This document shows, piece after piece, positions 11,152 through 20,966 of a stretch of 64,000 bases of DNA (its first letter is position 1; every line of letters begins with the position of its first letter). This DNA comes from Macrostomum hystrix (Eukaryota > Platyhelminthes > Macrostomidae): positions 4,759,001 to 4,823,000 of the forward strand of contig CATNEN010000030.1 of assembly GCA_950097015.1 (NCBI GenBank), given 5' to 3'. Position numbers and translations under genes: made by a program. Below the pieces are notes generated by a model. That model searched no databases and had not been told where the DNA came from. It saw only the letters and a program-made list of their open reading frames with translations.

Positions 11152-13080
11152 AGTTAGTCTGCTACGCTTTTATTATTCTCTCTTTGTGCTTTGTTTTCCT
11201 TTCTACTTTTTATCTCCATAGAAAATGTAAGAATATATATATTTTTCCGAAAAGATTAAATTGGCCTATAAATCACAAGACTGCAAGTTCGACCGGCGAT
11301 TCTAGGACCACCTAATTAGGCATGCCTTAGCATGCATATTGTAGGCTAATGGCAGCTCCATACATGCCATACTTCGCAGTACCAATTACCGGCATAAATG
11401 AAGAATTTCTTGAATCCTAGCTCTCTCAGAGTCCATCGGTCATTCAGCCTTGCCCTCTCGTTAGGATATTCGGTTCGAAGACTACTATGATTCACCTTAT
11501 TTTGCTTTTATGAAGGCGTTCATTAAGAACGCAACTGCATGATGGAGTTATCGTGTTTCGCTTATGATCGTATTAGTGGAAGACGCTTTTATCCAGCTTC
11601 ATGCAATGCATGCAATGCATATCCAGCAATGCACAGACTTTGAATGGGTAAAGAGGGCATAAACGACGTGAATCTCCCAGCAAGACGCACACCCGTACAA
11701 GACCGTAAACTATTCAAGACACTCACCTAGAATCCCAAAGCACCACATCGACACTCTACAAAGCCAGCAGAGTCCTGACACCTGTCCTCCTCGTGAACTT
11801 AGGAGGAAAATTAGCTATTATCAGCTATAGTAAGTTAGAAATAGAAAAGGTTTTTCGATCACATTGTAACCCAACTTAAATAATTAAAAAATAGAAAAAG
11901 AAGAGGGCCATCCATATAACTCTCTTTGACTTATGACATGATTCATCATCCATTACTCACACGGCAAGAGCATCTGGAAGTCAACCCAGAAATCATAAAT
12001 ACTATAGATAGCATGCACTCAGATGCTATAGCGCAACGGACTTGCCTGTAGTTGTTACAGCTTCCACAGGCTCTGGTGCTGGCGCTTGAGCCATTTTTCA
12101 ATGTTGTTTAGATAATCGTCAATAATCCTGACGAAGCATGGACGCAGATTTTATGAGCCGTCTCAGCTGCAACCTTGGCATAGTGTTCCCTTGGAGCGCT
12201 TAGCCTCCGTGGGGTGTTTGGTTTCACGCTCTTTCTTACCTCTTACGCTCGTCCGAGTGCCAACCAGTGAGAGCTTCACGTTTACACCGCGAGATGGGGT
12301 TGAATTCCTCGTAGCTGTCACCACCTGAAGGGGTGGGAAAGAGCTTCCCAGCTGCTGAGGTGAGAGAGGCCCTGGGGTTCGCAGCAGGGTAGCCTTCCAG
12401 CTCACCCCGGCCGAACCCGGCATTCGTGAACCCTGAGTGATACCAGTTGCAGCTGCTTGCTATCGATGTGTGCTTGACACTTAATCAGTGGTCAGAAACT
12501 TAGCAGCCACTAACCCTCAATAATGCAGCAGGTCTCACCAACAAAACGGGAAAGGAAGAAGAGGCTTTTAAGTATACATTTCAAGCTCCATCTATTCTGC
12601 TTCTGTTTCCACTCTCTAGCAGATAAGTATTTTTATGGCATCGTACCACTCGGTGTGGTATTATGGTATTCGTGTCATCATATAGTATTTTGCCTTAGTT
12701 ATTTTATTATGATTTCCAGATATCTGGACTCCTTCACTTTGATTGTCTGATTAGATATTAGACGGAATTTATTTTGGCCTTCTTGCTCGCCTTAGTAATG
12801 CTGGAATCTTGCTTATGCAAAAATGTAAAGTCACTGCAGTGAAGCAAGGAAAAAAGAAAAACTGTTTTTGACACCCTAGTATATAGATAGAATACAATCG
12901 TATTTCCTTTAAAGAATAGAAATGATTCGTTTATTTTAACTAGAATTATTTTATTTTGGGATTTAGGACAGCTAGGTAAATAAAAAAAATTTGCAGTTGA
13001 ACGATTTATATAAGTAAGGCAACAAATTTAACGGACAAAAATCTAAATTCACGTCGAAGCTCAAATCCAACCAAAATGTT
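11152..13080. other. Intergenic, upstream of the peptidase gene
   Basis: No recognised gene. A GC-richer patch at about 12160-12420 has an open frame on the minus strand but no family match; it may be part of a dispersed repeat. TTTATT at about 12929 (AATAAA on the minus strand) may terminate the small membrane-protein gene at 13081-13539. Confidence 0.45.
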
Positions 13081-13539
13081 CTACTCATCATCGACCTTGC
13101 GTTCATGGTTCTGGTACAATTGATTTAACAGATTCTGTTCACGAAAGCGTGCAAACTCAGCTGGGTACATCTCTTTAATAAACTCCCACTTTATTGTCTG
13201 GAGCCGGGTTCCAGTTCGGCCTTGTTCTGACTGGCTTACGTACCAAATGTAACCGTTACGCAGGAAAGAAAACATTCGAAATCTCACGATAGAAAACACT
13301 TGTGAGCCGAACATGCGATCAAACGTACCAATAAAGAAGTAGCGTGAGTGATAGCAGTAAAATATTGTGGCCCACAACATAAGGAAAGCAGCTATACCCG
13401 TGCACAGTGAGAAAGCCTTGTCACTGCAGATGGTCATGAGGGACTTGATGATCAGGCTTCTATAGAGAAAGAATGTAGCTGAAAAGTCGTCCAGCGGCTT
13501 TGTAAACTCATTGTCATCTTTAAAGTTTCTGTTAACCAT
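13081..13539 (-). CDS. Unassigned small membrane protein (152 aa)
   Basis: A single-exon frame with a good start context (AAAATGG). I do not recognise the family. The N-terminus is charged (NFKDDNEF). One clear hydrophobic segment lies at about residues 42-64 (AFSLCTGIAAFLMLWATIFY), followed by an amphipathic stretch with many aromatic and arginine residues (SIVRFRMFSFLRNGYIWYV). A soluble C-terminal tail follows, predicted helical (WEFIKEMYPAEFARFREQN) and ending acidic. Codon use and composition look like a real protein rather than a chance frame, and the frame is uninterrupted in AT-rich surroundings. It could also be a terminal exon of a larger gene. Function unknown. Confidence 0.6.
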   Translation of the reverse strand: MVNRNFKDDNEFTKPLDDFSATFFLYRSLIIKSLMTICSDKAFSLCTGIAAFLMLWATIFYCYHSRYFFIGTFDRMFGSQVFSIVRFRMFSFLRNGYIWYVSQSEQGRTGTRLQTIKWEFIKEMYPAEFARFREQNLLNQLYQNHERKVDDE

Positions 13540-14229
13540 TTTCTATCAAATAAAAACTAACAGCTAATCTGGCTAAAGGAGTGAATGGCGTAAAAGTGAA
13601 ACAAATATATGAATATATGAATATATGCCAACCCGACGAAATACATAATGATCTATCTATGGTAATTTGACGCATCTCAATGCAAATACATACATTTCAC
13701 GTTCTATTTGGAATAATTTCCCGATTTATAAAACACAAACTTAAATTAGATTATTGAAGCCGTGGCAGTACAGGCAAGAAACAAGCACCCTAAAAAACGG
13801 ACTTCAAGATCAAACTTTGTCTTTTTGCAGCATATATCGTATGCTGTATTCCCTTGATAGGCCCGTCTCTATTCAAACTTTGTAAGGAATGTAACCACCA
13901 AAAAGCTAAAATAATTTTTTAAGCCGACCACAGTCACTGAAAGTTTAAGTTCAGTAGCGGAGGGACATTATTTTTGTGATGGTGAGAAGAAATGCGCAGC
14001 TAATATACGAGTAAATGTATACGATCTGTGCAGTTGCCGATCATTCGCATGCGTGAGTTGTGCTCAGCAGCAAGGGTATTGAACTCGCGCAGTTGCCGCA
14101 TGAGAAACTGCAGCACCCATGTGCTATCGCGGCCAAACAGTGAAGGCGGCTACAGCAGTACTCTGCATCACTTTCCAAAATGCGATTTGACTGCCCAAAC
14201 GTGGATCACCATTTTTAATGACGCAGACA

Positions 14230-14990
14230 TAAAAGACTTTAATGACCTGCTCTCACCTGCAAGGACCCGTGTGCTGCTCAACACGCCGTCACCAGACTTT
14301 GCGAAGAAGCCGCCCGAGTTGGCCTCGTGGTCAATGGCCCACAAAAACGAGGTTCTTCATGCGGGAACCAAAAACAGTCCATCGCTGACTCTCCCGAGTG
14401 GTGAACAAATCATGTCCTGCGACGACTTTCGCTACCTCGGTTCCCTCGTCATGACCCCTGAGACCATCATGGCAAGCTGCCATCAAGCTGTGCCAGATTT
14501 TCTCCTCTGGTGCCCCCGACGAATTAAAGATGAAGACTTTTCATGCTACCGTCGAAACTATTCTGCTCTACGGCCTGGAAGCGGTCCCCATGACTCAATC
14601 AAGGGAAAGAAGTATCGACGCCTCACCCAGAGCCCTTCTTCGCTATGCTATCGGCGTCCGCTACCCAGAGACCATCTCCAACAGTGACCTGGCGAGACGG
14701 ACGGGCGATCTGCCGGTCAGCACAATTCTCCGTCGCAGGCGTCAAACCCTCGCTGGTCACGTCCTCAGGCGCTTCAACCGCGGAGAGGCGAACCCGCTTG
14801 CCATGGCTCTGCTGCATCAGCCCACTGACCTAAAAAACCTAAGAAATAAAACACCAACTCTTGCGCCACGATATCGAATTTAAGGACGATAAGCGAGTCT
14901 GTTGGCAACATATCGTGCAATTCTACTCAACCGAGTGCTGGCGTGAGCTGAGGCTGGCGGTGAAGTTAACAGACTTTAGAAACATCCAAG
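14230..14990 (+). pseudogene. Degraded non-LTR retrotransposon RT C-terminal region
   Basis: Two frames carry consecutive parts of one protein. The first has EVLHAGTKNSPSLTLPSG and CDDFRYLGSLV, the late RT block (FxYLGS) of RTE/CR1-like and related LINEs. After a frameshift near 14490-14530 the second continues with ILLYGLEAVPMTQSRERSID, DLARRTGDLPV, RRRRQTLAGHVLRRF and LLHQPT. Upstream RT motifs, including YxDD, and the endonuclease are absent, consistent with a 5'-truncated dead copy. It belongs to the same family as 7565-8050, so at least two copies lie within 7 kb. Confidence 0.8.
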
Positions 14991-15733
14991 CGCACAAGTG
15001 CGAGACGAGCTGCTGAGAATTCAAACTGGCCCGGTTGCACAGAACAGTTTATTTGCAAAGCGATTTTTTTACATAGGCTTTAATGAGCGAAACATTTCAA
15101 TTAACAACAAACAGATTATCGGATCTGCCAAGTCAACCGAAGTCAACTTCAATGCGTTCGGAGCTACCTATGGCCGGTGCCTCCCTCACCGCTGGTCCCG
15201 TCTATCATCTTGCATCCCTCTTCCAGCTCATCCTCTACGGGATCCGCCCTGTTCTTGCTCATCTCCCACTGCATGATCTGCCCCCCTTCCAGCTCGTTCC
15301 AGAAATTCAGTTTCGACGCTTCTGGCTTGCCTTTGTGCCATTGAGGACATGTCTGACACATTGCTCAATGCTAATAACTTGGTTATAGGGTTATAAGGGT
15401 CTCAAACTCAACCTCTCAAATAAGGGTCACATCTCATACCCTTACAATAGCACTGGCCTGATACACATCTGATACACTTGGCCTCTCAAGAAATTACCAT
15501 CTACTTAAATTCAAACAGAGTTGAACTTCATCTGTCTGACTCTGACTGACCCCTGCCATTCCGTTCTCTCTCCCAGACCCGCCATAAATCTCTTGGCGTT
15601 CAGTGATTTCTCAAACTTTCAATAAAGAGAGGGGGCGCAGTGTCTTTAATTATTCGTCCAACTTTCTTAATTATTAATCCCCGCTATATCAAAGTCTAAA
15701 TTTATTCTTCCATCCACTATACTAAAAATGAAA

Positions 15734-15803
15734 TGGTTGCTTGGTTGGTTGGTTGGTTGGTTGGTTGGTTGGTTGGTTGGTTGGTTGGTTGGTTGGTTGG
15801 TTG
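15734..15803. repeat. (TTGG)n microsatellite
   Basis: About 16 near-perfect tandem tetranucleotide units. Confidence 0.95.
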
Positions 15804-15928
15804 TAATTGATTTTCTCCCGAACGGCTCAACCAATTTTCACCATTTCTTCACCAAAAGATGCCAAATATGGGGACAATTATACACCTATTTTTATTAAGC
15901 TTAACTTTATTGCTAAAGGGATTAAATA

Positions 15929-15958
15929 CGAGGGTCACTCAGAAAGTCTTTAGCCTGA
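15929..15958 (+). repeat. mariner terminal inverted repeat, 3' end of element
   Basis: Thirty bases starting CGAGGGTCAC, identical to the reverse complement of 17209-17238, preceded by TA. Confidence 0.95.
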
Positions 15959-15992
15959 ACAAGAAAACAGCAACATATGAACTAAAAAACCA

Positions 15993-17054
15993 TTACAACT
16001 GCTCAAAGTACTCTCCCCCCGCATTGATACAGGCTTGCATCCTGTGGAACCAGCTGTCGAAGCACTGCCGCCAATCCTCATCCCGGAGGTCCCCGATGAC
16101 GTCTTTGAACTCATTCACAGCTTCTTCCAGCGAAGAAAAAATCTGGCCCTTTAATATCTCCTTGCACTTCGGGAATAAAAAAAAGTCGCACGGTGCCAGG
16201 TCTGGACTGTACGCAGGGTGAGTCATCAGCTGGACACCACAGTCGGCCAGAAACTCGAGAGTTTGAGCTGCCGTGTGCGCACTGGCATTGTCGTGGTGCA
16301 GAAGCACCCCACGCATTCCGCACCTTGGGCGCCTCTGGCTCAAAGCAGAAAAAACTTTGGGCAGGCAAACCGTTGTGTACCAGTCAGCGGTGACTGTCCG
16401 GCGATCTTCCAGTGAAACGGAAGCCACATGTCCAGTGCGCATGAAGAAGCAGGCCACCATCTGCTTGCCGACACTCCGGTTGCGTCGAAACTTGGTTGGG
16501 CTGTCCTCGTCTCTGAAGGTCCACATGGATGACTGGCGCTTGTTTTCGGGGTCGTATTGATAAATCCAGGTCTCATCTCCCGTGAGGATGTCCCAGATAC
16601 GCCGGCTGGTCCCAGATTCGAATTTCTGCAGCATAAATCGGCACCAAGCCACCCGGGTGTCCCTCTGCTCGTCCGACAGCTGATGGGGGATCCACCGGGA
16701 AGCCAGCTTCCGCACTCCGAGGTGTTCGTGCAGAATGGTGTGCACACTCCCCGATCCAATGCCCATCTCCTGCTGGATCTGCTGGTAGGTCACTCGCCGG
16801 TCAGCGTCAATCATGCTGGACACAGCTCAGATATTTTCTGGGGTCACTGCGTTGCAGGGTCTCCTGGATCGATGCTCATCTTCGAGGCTTTCTCGACCTC
16901 GGCAAAACTCAGCGAACCAGTTTTTGACGGTTGCGTATGAAGGACACAGATGAGCGAAAACGTCTTGTAAAGTTTGAAATGAATCGGCCGGCGACTTGCC
17001 TTGCTTGAAATGCAAGTACATCATAGCTCTGAAGTCACGATTTTCCAGCTTCAT
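15993..17054 (-). pseudogene. mariner transposase with one in-frame stop
   Basis: From ATG at 17054 the frame covers 353 codons, the normal mariner length. The N-terminal HTH region begins MKLENRDFRAMMYLHFK and includes SYATVKNWFAEF. A single TGA at 16829-16827 (codon 76) interrupts it between VTPENI and the second HTH, and the frame then continues without a shift. The catalytic triad is complete: D160 in LTGDETW, D255 in HHDNASAH and D290 in APCDFF, with 34 residues between the last two, that is DD34D. As it stands only a truncated HTH fragment would be translated, so this copy should not be autonomous, though it could be mobilised in trans. Confidence 0.93.
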
Positions 17055-17208
17055 TGTGCAATTGAACGGCGCAAGGGGTGAACTGACTTTGGCTCACTGC
17101 AGTGGACTCAAAAGTAACTGCTTCTGTTTGAAAATTTAGCTATAAGACTTTTAAAAGGTGGTCTTTACCATAGACAAATTTCATGCTTCTGCGTCTCGTG
17201 GATCATAC

Positions 17209-17238
17209 TCAGGCTAAAGACTTTCTGAGTGACCCTCG
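17209..17238 (-). repeat. mariner terminal inverted repeat, 5' end of element
   Basis: Mate of 15929-15958, ending GACCCTCG and followed by TA. Confidence 0.95.
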
Positions 17239-17687
17239 TATTCGAAAAACATGATTTTTTCAAAGGTCAAACCATCTTGGCCTATTGAGAATTTCACTGA
17301 CAGCCACTGAATTAGAATTGCATCGTCAAATTGCGCAGCAACCCCTAGCTGATTGAATTTAAAGCCTGCACTCTGGAGACAAATTGGAAATAAATGTACA
17401 CAACCAACCGCGAGACTGAGTGTACTCTATTTTCTTACTTCATTGTACATAGCCAGAACTTTGAGAATTCATTTTATAAGGCTGATTTCTGCACCTACTA
17501 ACCAACAGTCGGAATAGCCGATGTGTAGGCACTAGGAATAGGTTAGGCTAGGCTAGGTGAAGTGTCCCTGGTTCGACTCTGCACTGCGTAAAATCATTTA
17601 AACTAATTGTCAGTCAGTAGTGATTGAAGACTATTTTAATTTATTTTTTTCATTTCGTAAATAAAATATCATAAATCTTAGCACACC

Positions 17688-18031
17688 TGAGTTTGAATCA
17701 TTGCAAAAATAGAGTTTGAATCATGCCTAAACCAGAGTTTGAATAATGGCTACACTAGAGTTTGAATCATGGTTAAACTAGAGTTTGAATCATGGCCAAC
17801 CAGAGTTTGAATCATGGCTAAACCAGAGTTTGAATCATGGCTAAACCAGCGTTTGAATCATGACTAAACCAGAGTTTGAATCATGGCTAAACCAGAGTTT
17901 GAAACATGGCTAAACCAGAGTTAGAATCATGGCCAACCAGAGTTTGAACCATGGCTAAACCAGAGTTTGAATCATGGCAAAACCAGAGTTTGAATCATGG
18001 CTAAACTGGAGTCTGAATCATGGCTAACCCT
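17688..18031. repeat. 23-bp minisatellite, about 15 units
   Basis: The unit is close to AGAGTTTGAATCATGGCTAA plus ACC. Most units are 23 bp, a few 22, with scattered substitutions. It is transcriptionally unremarkable; each unit happens to contain ATG. Confidence 0.95.
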
Positions 18032-18110
18032 GCGTTGTCAACTGGGGGAACATTGTCAACTGGGGATTATTGTCAACTGGGGGAACAATGTCAACTGGGG
18101 ATCATCATCA
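18032..18110. repeat. Short tandem block, GTCAACTGGGG core
   Basis: Four copies of a roughly 17-bp unit built on GTCAACTGGGG(GA)A directly follow the 23-bp minisatellite. Confidence 0.8.
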
Positions 18111-18461
18111 ATGGCGAGTCATCATCAACGGGGGGTCGGGCAATCATGGCACAAAAAGTCCTGGACTTATCGCTCAAGCTACTAAACTTTATCTATTAGT
18201 AGGTACGGTGGTTGCTAAATTTTTCAAGAACTTACACAGGGTCTATGAGCGCGCCTAAGTACACAGAGTGGCCCATCTAGGGAATATACTATCTATGTTT
18301 TACAGTGGCTAAATCTCGCTTGCAGGTTAGCGTACGAATACTTAGAAGAACTGCAATTAAGTTGCTTCTTACCAAACTCAGCGATTTATTATTACATAAT
18401 ATAATATACTTATATTATTCGTAGTATTGGTTTTTACATGCTAAGTGAGACTTTTCAAGCA

Positions 18462-18820
18462 ATCTGGGACTGAATAGCAAAAATGCGTTATGGTCTATAG
18501 CCAACCCCAACCTAGGCGTGCTTTTAGGCACGCCTAGCAAGCAAAGTGAGAATTTTTTCAAGCTAAGTGAGAAACATATTAGAAACTAAGGAATTTAGCG
18601 GTTTAACAAAGTTATATAGTGATGTCGACTTCTTCGTCTGCCAAGCATTTTTCAGACTTTTCTGGCCTTACTGCAACTCACGATTCCGACCATAGACATT
18701 TGCAAAAGCGTTCCACATAAGGCTAATTGAAGTGAACCATCTAGTGTATATAGGATCTGTGGGCTGAACCAAGGGTTGACCATAGACTTATTACGCATTT
18801 TGGCTATTCAGTCTCAGATA
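18462..18820. mobile_element. Foldback/MITE-like element with about 50-bp inverted ends
   Basis: The left end (from 18462) reads ATCTGGGACTGAATAGCAAA and onward, and the right end read in reverse (from about 18820) gives ATCTGAGACTGAATAGCCAA. Similarity continues through the words ATGCGTTA and GTCTAT to CAACCC. The interior of about 250 bp lacks coding capacity. No clear target duplication was found, so the ends are approximate. Confidence 0.6.
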
Positions 18821-19115
18821 TTCATATGAATCAACGATATATGACTGAAATGAACCTACTGAAATCAACTAATGGCGTGTTTAACGTGGCTTTTCTTTTC
18901 AGTAGGATGTTCTCATTTTGAAAGTTTATGGCCAAACTTTATATAACTGGTATATAATTATACGATATAACTAGCTTCAAAACGAGGCCAATTATACGAA
19001 TCATTTGTATTTCAGCAGAATTTAACGAGAAGGAACAAGTAGTAAAACGCTGCGTACAAGCACCAGAAAGTTTTTTTAGAAGAATGCATATTGTCACGTA
19101 TATATTGTCTCGTAC

Positions 19116-19730
19116 TCACTCCCTAAGTAATTGCTTTGGTGTCGCCTGGCCAAGGACAACACATTGCCACAACTTTACTTCAACGTCCTGGCCGATAGGC
19201 TGGCTCGCTCTCCGGCCTGGAATTTTGCCATCCCGCACAGTTTCCTTCATTGCGGCATCCAAAGCCAGCCTTGCTTCCGAGAATTCGGCATTCTTCCAGA
19301 AGGAAAAGTCCTTCTTCAACATGAAATTGACGTAGTGCTGAAGCATAGTGAATACGTCTTTCAGCGAAGTTGCACCATACTTCTCACCATATTTTTTTCT
19401 CACTTCGAACAGGAAGATCCGCAACAAGAAGGCCCACTCGGCCCTGCTCCACTCTTCAGTCGGTTTGATCACGAGCAATTCAGTGCGTTCATTGCGCAAC
19501 ACGGACTCCTGCCTAGCTTGGAACCAGTCCTTGAATAGTTGGATCACCCACTGCTCCTTCCTCTTGGTGTTGACAGGCACTGCGGCCTCGATCTTTTCAG
19601 CGATTTCATATTCGTTGAGCGTCACGAATCTCGAATGGGATGCAGCACTCACGGACTCAGTTTCATTCTTTGCTTCGCCTAGTGTATCAATCCAGGCTAT
19701 ATCAGCCACGCTCCGCTCAGAAATTTCCAT
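19116..19730 (-). CDS. Crypton-like tyrosine-recombinase N-terminal (core-binding) domain, partial
   Basis: A 204-residue frame from ATG at 19730. Residues about 33-75 (FVTLNEYEIAEKIEAA, NTKRKEQWVIQLFKDWF) and 100-180 (LLRIFLFEVRKKYG, LKDVFTMLQHYV, ARLALDAAMKETVRDGKIPG, IGQDVEVKLW) match the SAM-like core-binding region shared by Crypton transposons and Crypton-derived genes such as QRICH1/ZMYM relatives. The catalytic R..HxxR..Y half is missing. The terminal TGA (19118-19116) lies inside GTGAGT, a consensus splice donor (19119-19114), so this is probably an exon ending at 19120 with the catalytic exon unidentified. It may be a transposon copy or a domesticated host gene. Confidence 0.7.
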   Translation of the reverse strand: MEISERSVADIAWIDTLGEAKNETESVSAASHSRFVTLNEYEIAEKIEAAVPVNTKRKEQWVIQLFKDWFQARQESVLRNERTELLVIKPTEEWSRAEWAFLLRIFLFEVRKKYGEKYGATSLKDVFTMLQHYVNFMLKKDFSFWKNAEFSEARLALDAAMKETVRDGKIPGRRASQPIGQDVEVKLWQCVVLGQATPKQLLRE

Positions 19731-20966
19731 AGCAGACTTGATTTCTTGATCAAAACTCTTCTCTTCTTCTCTCTCTTCTTCTCTCTTCTATTCGCCTCAC
19801 GCCTTCATTCCTTACATTAGGTTAAATTCTATAATACCCGCCAAAATTTTGTCTGTAGCCAAAAGTCCTCACCCACAAAAAAATTTTGACGGGTATTATA
19901 ATACACTTAACATCGCTCTGTAAATGTATAAACTTATATTGCGAATCCATATTGGTTCAAAAATGAAAAATTAACAAATAAATCAATCCAAAAAAAGAAA
20001 AAATGATAGCTGACATGAATACATGATGAAATTTTGTGAGCAGAAAAATATGCCTATATTTGTGGTTCTTGCCACCAGACACTCCGACGAGAATCGTTGA
20101 ATATCTCGATGATGCCGATGTTTTGGGATTCTGGACATTGTTTAATCTTTTAGCAACATTTAATCGTTTAGAACATTTTAGCCCATGTTCTGGGTTTTCA
20201 TGGCGATCGTTTGAATATTTTGCGAGATACAGAAAAATGTGGGTATTTGAAATACCCCCGTGATCTTTCCACTTGGACCATCTGGCTGTTAATCCAATGG
20301 TAACATATTTTATAACACAAGTCTGAAGTCTTCAAGTTTAAAACACACTCAGAGTAAAGGAGACTATTAAGCTTCATTTGGCAGTTTAAGCTCCTCTGGA
20401 TGAGCGCAGATTCAAGCTGCACGAGTTTTCCGCCGCGACTGCTAAAACTCTGTTACTCCCGAGCGCGCTGCCCAACAACCTGAGGTTTGAGAAAACCTAT
20501 CAGAGGGACAAATCTTAAGCTACATTTAACTAATTTACTTTATGTAGTCTGAATTAATGTTGAGCGCTTGAGGGCTGAGTCTTCTTTGGTTCGCAGGAAG
20601 TTAAAGAATTAGTCTGCTAACCTGTTTATCTGCTGACGAGCTTGAATATACCATGATCTAATTAAGATTTGGTACCAGCATTTAATTAACAAACTAATTA
20701 CCAACAGAACATAAATTAGGAACTAGATCAAGCAGTTCCTGAGAGCCAATTACTTTTAGAGCATTAACACTAAATTCTTCATTGATTTCCTCTCATTCTT
20801 TCTATCCAAAAGAAAAGTGAACATGGCGTTATTCAAAGCACAAAAGTTTTCCAGGACGAATAAAAGGAACTAACACTGCTGCACTACTTAAAAATTACTT
20901 TATGTTTTGGCTGCAGTTCCTCTCATCGTTCAGTTTCATCCAATTAGAACAGAAACTTTAGTAAAC
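19731..20966. other. Intergenic between two divergent genes
   Basis: It contains a pyrimidine-rich (TCTTC)n stretch near 19755-19790 and a long hairpin-forming sequence at 19821-19911; the remainder, upstream of the channel gene, is AT-rich. It probably includes the promoters of both flanking genes, but I see no confident core promoter. Confidence 0.45.
19821..19911. repeat. Long imperfect palindrome (about 30-bp arms)
   Basis: The left arm has TATAATACCCGCCAAAATTT and the right arm its near complement AAATTTTGACGGGTATTATA; the outer words GTTAA and TTAAC also pair. A spacer of about 30 nt separates them. It looks like the fused ends of a small DNA element or a hairpin. It sits about 90 bp upstream of the Crypton-like start codon. 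Confidence 0.75.

Larger units (their letters stand above)
13540..15928. other. Intergenic with retrotransposon debris and a microsatellite
   Basis: It contains TACGAGTA at 14006-14013, a decayed non-LTR RT fragment (about 14230-14990) and a (TTGG)n tract at 15734-15803, with the mariner insertion beginning at 15929. The region 15000-15730 has no feature I can support. Confidence 0.5.
15929..17238 (-). mobile_element. mariner transposon, near-complete, 1310 bp
   Basis: The element is bounded by perfect 30-bp terminal inverted repeats (15929-15958 and 17209-17238, outer ends CGAGGGTCAC) and flanked by the TA duplication typical of Tc1/mariner (15927-15928 and 17239-17240). Its length and internal gene fit mariner. 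Ends are perfectly matched and the only obvious lesion in the gene is one nonsense codon, so the insertion is fairly young. Confidence 0.95.
17239..19115. other. Intergenic with minisatellite and foldback element
   Basis: No gene recognised. It holds the 23-bp minisatellite (17688-18031), a short 17-bp tandem block (18032-18110) and a foldback/MITE-like element (18462-18820). A B-box-like GGTTCGACTC occurs near 17570. If the Crypton-like exon at 19120-19730 is spliced, its next exon should lie here, but I found no recombinase catalytic motif. Confidence 0.5.

Noticed and set aside
12163-12423. 86-codon minus-strand frame in a GC-rich patch
   Set aside because: No domain or splice logic; probably part of a dispersed repeat.
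16193-16940. Plus-strand frames across the mariner
   Set aside because: Antisense shadows of the transposase frame.
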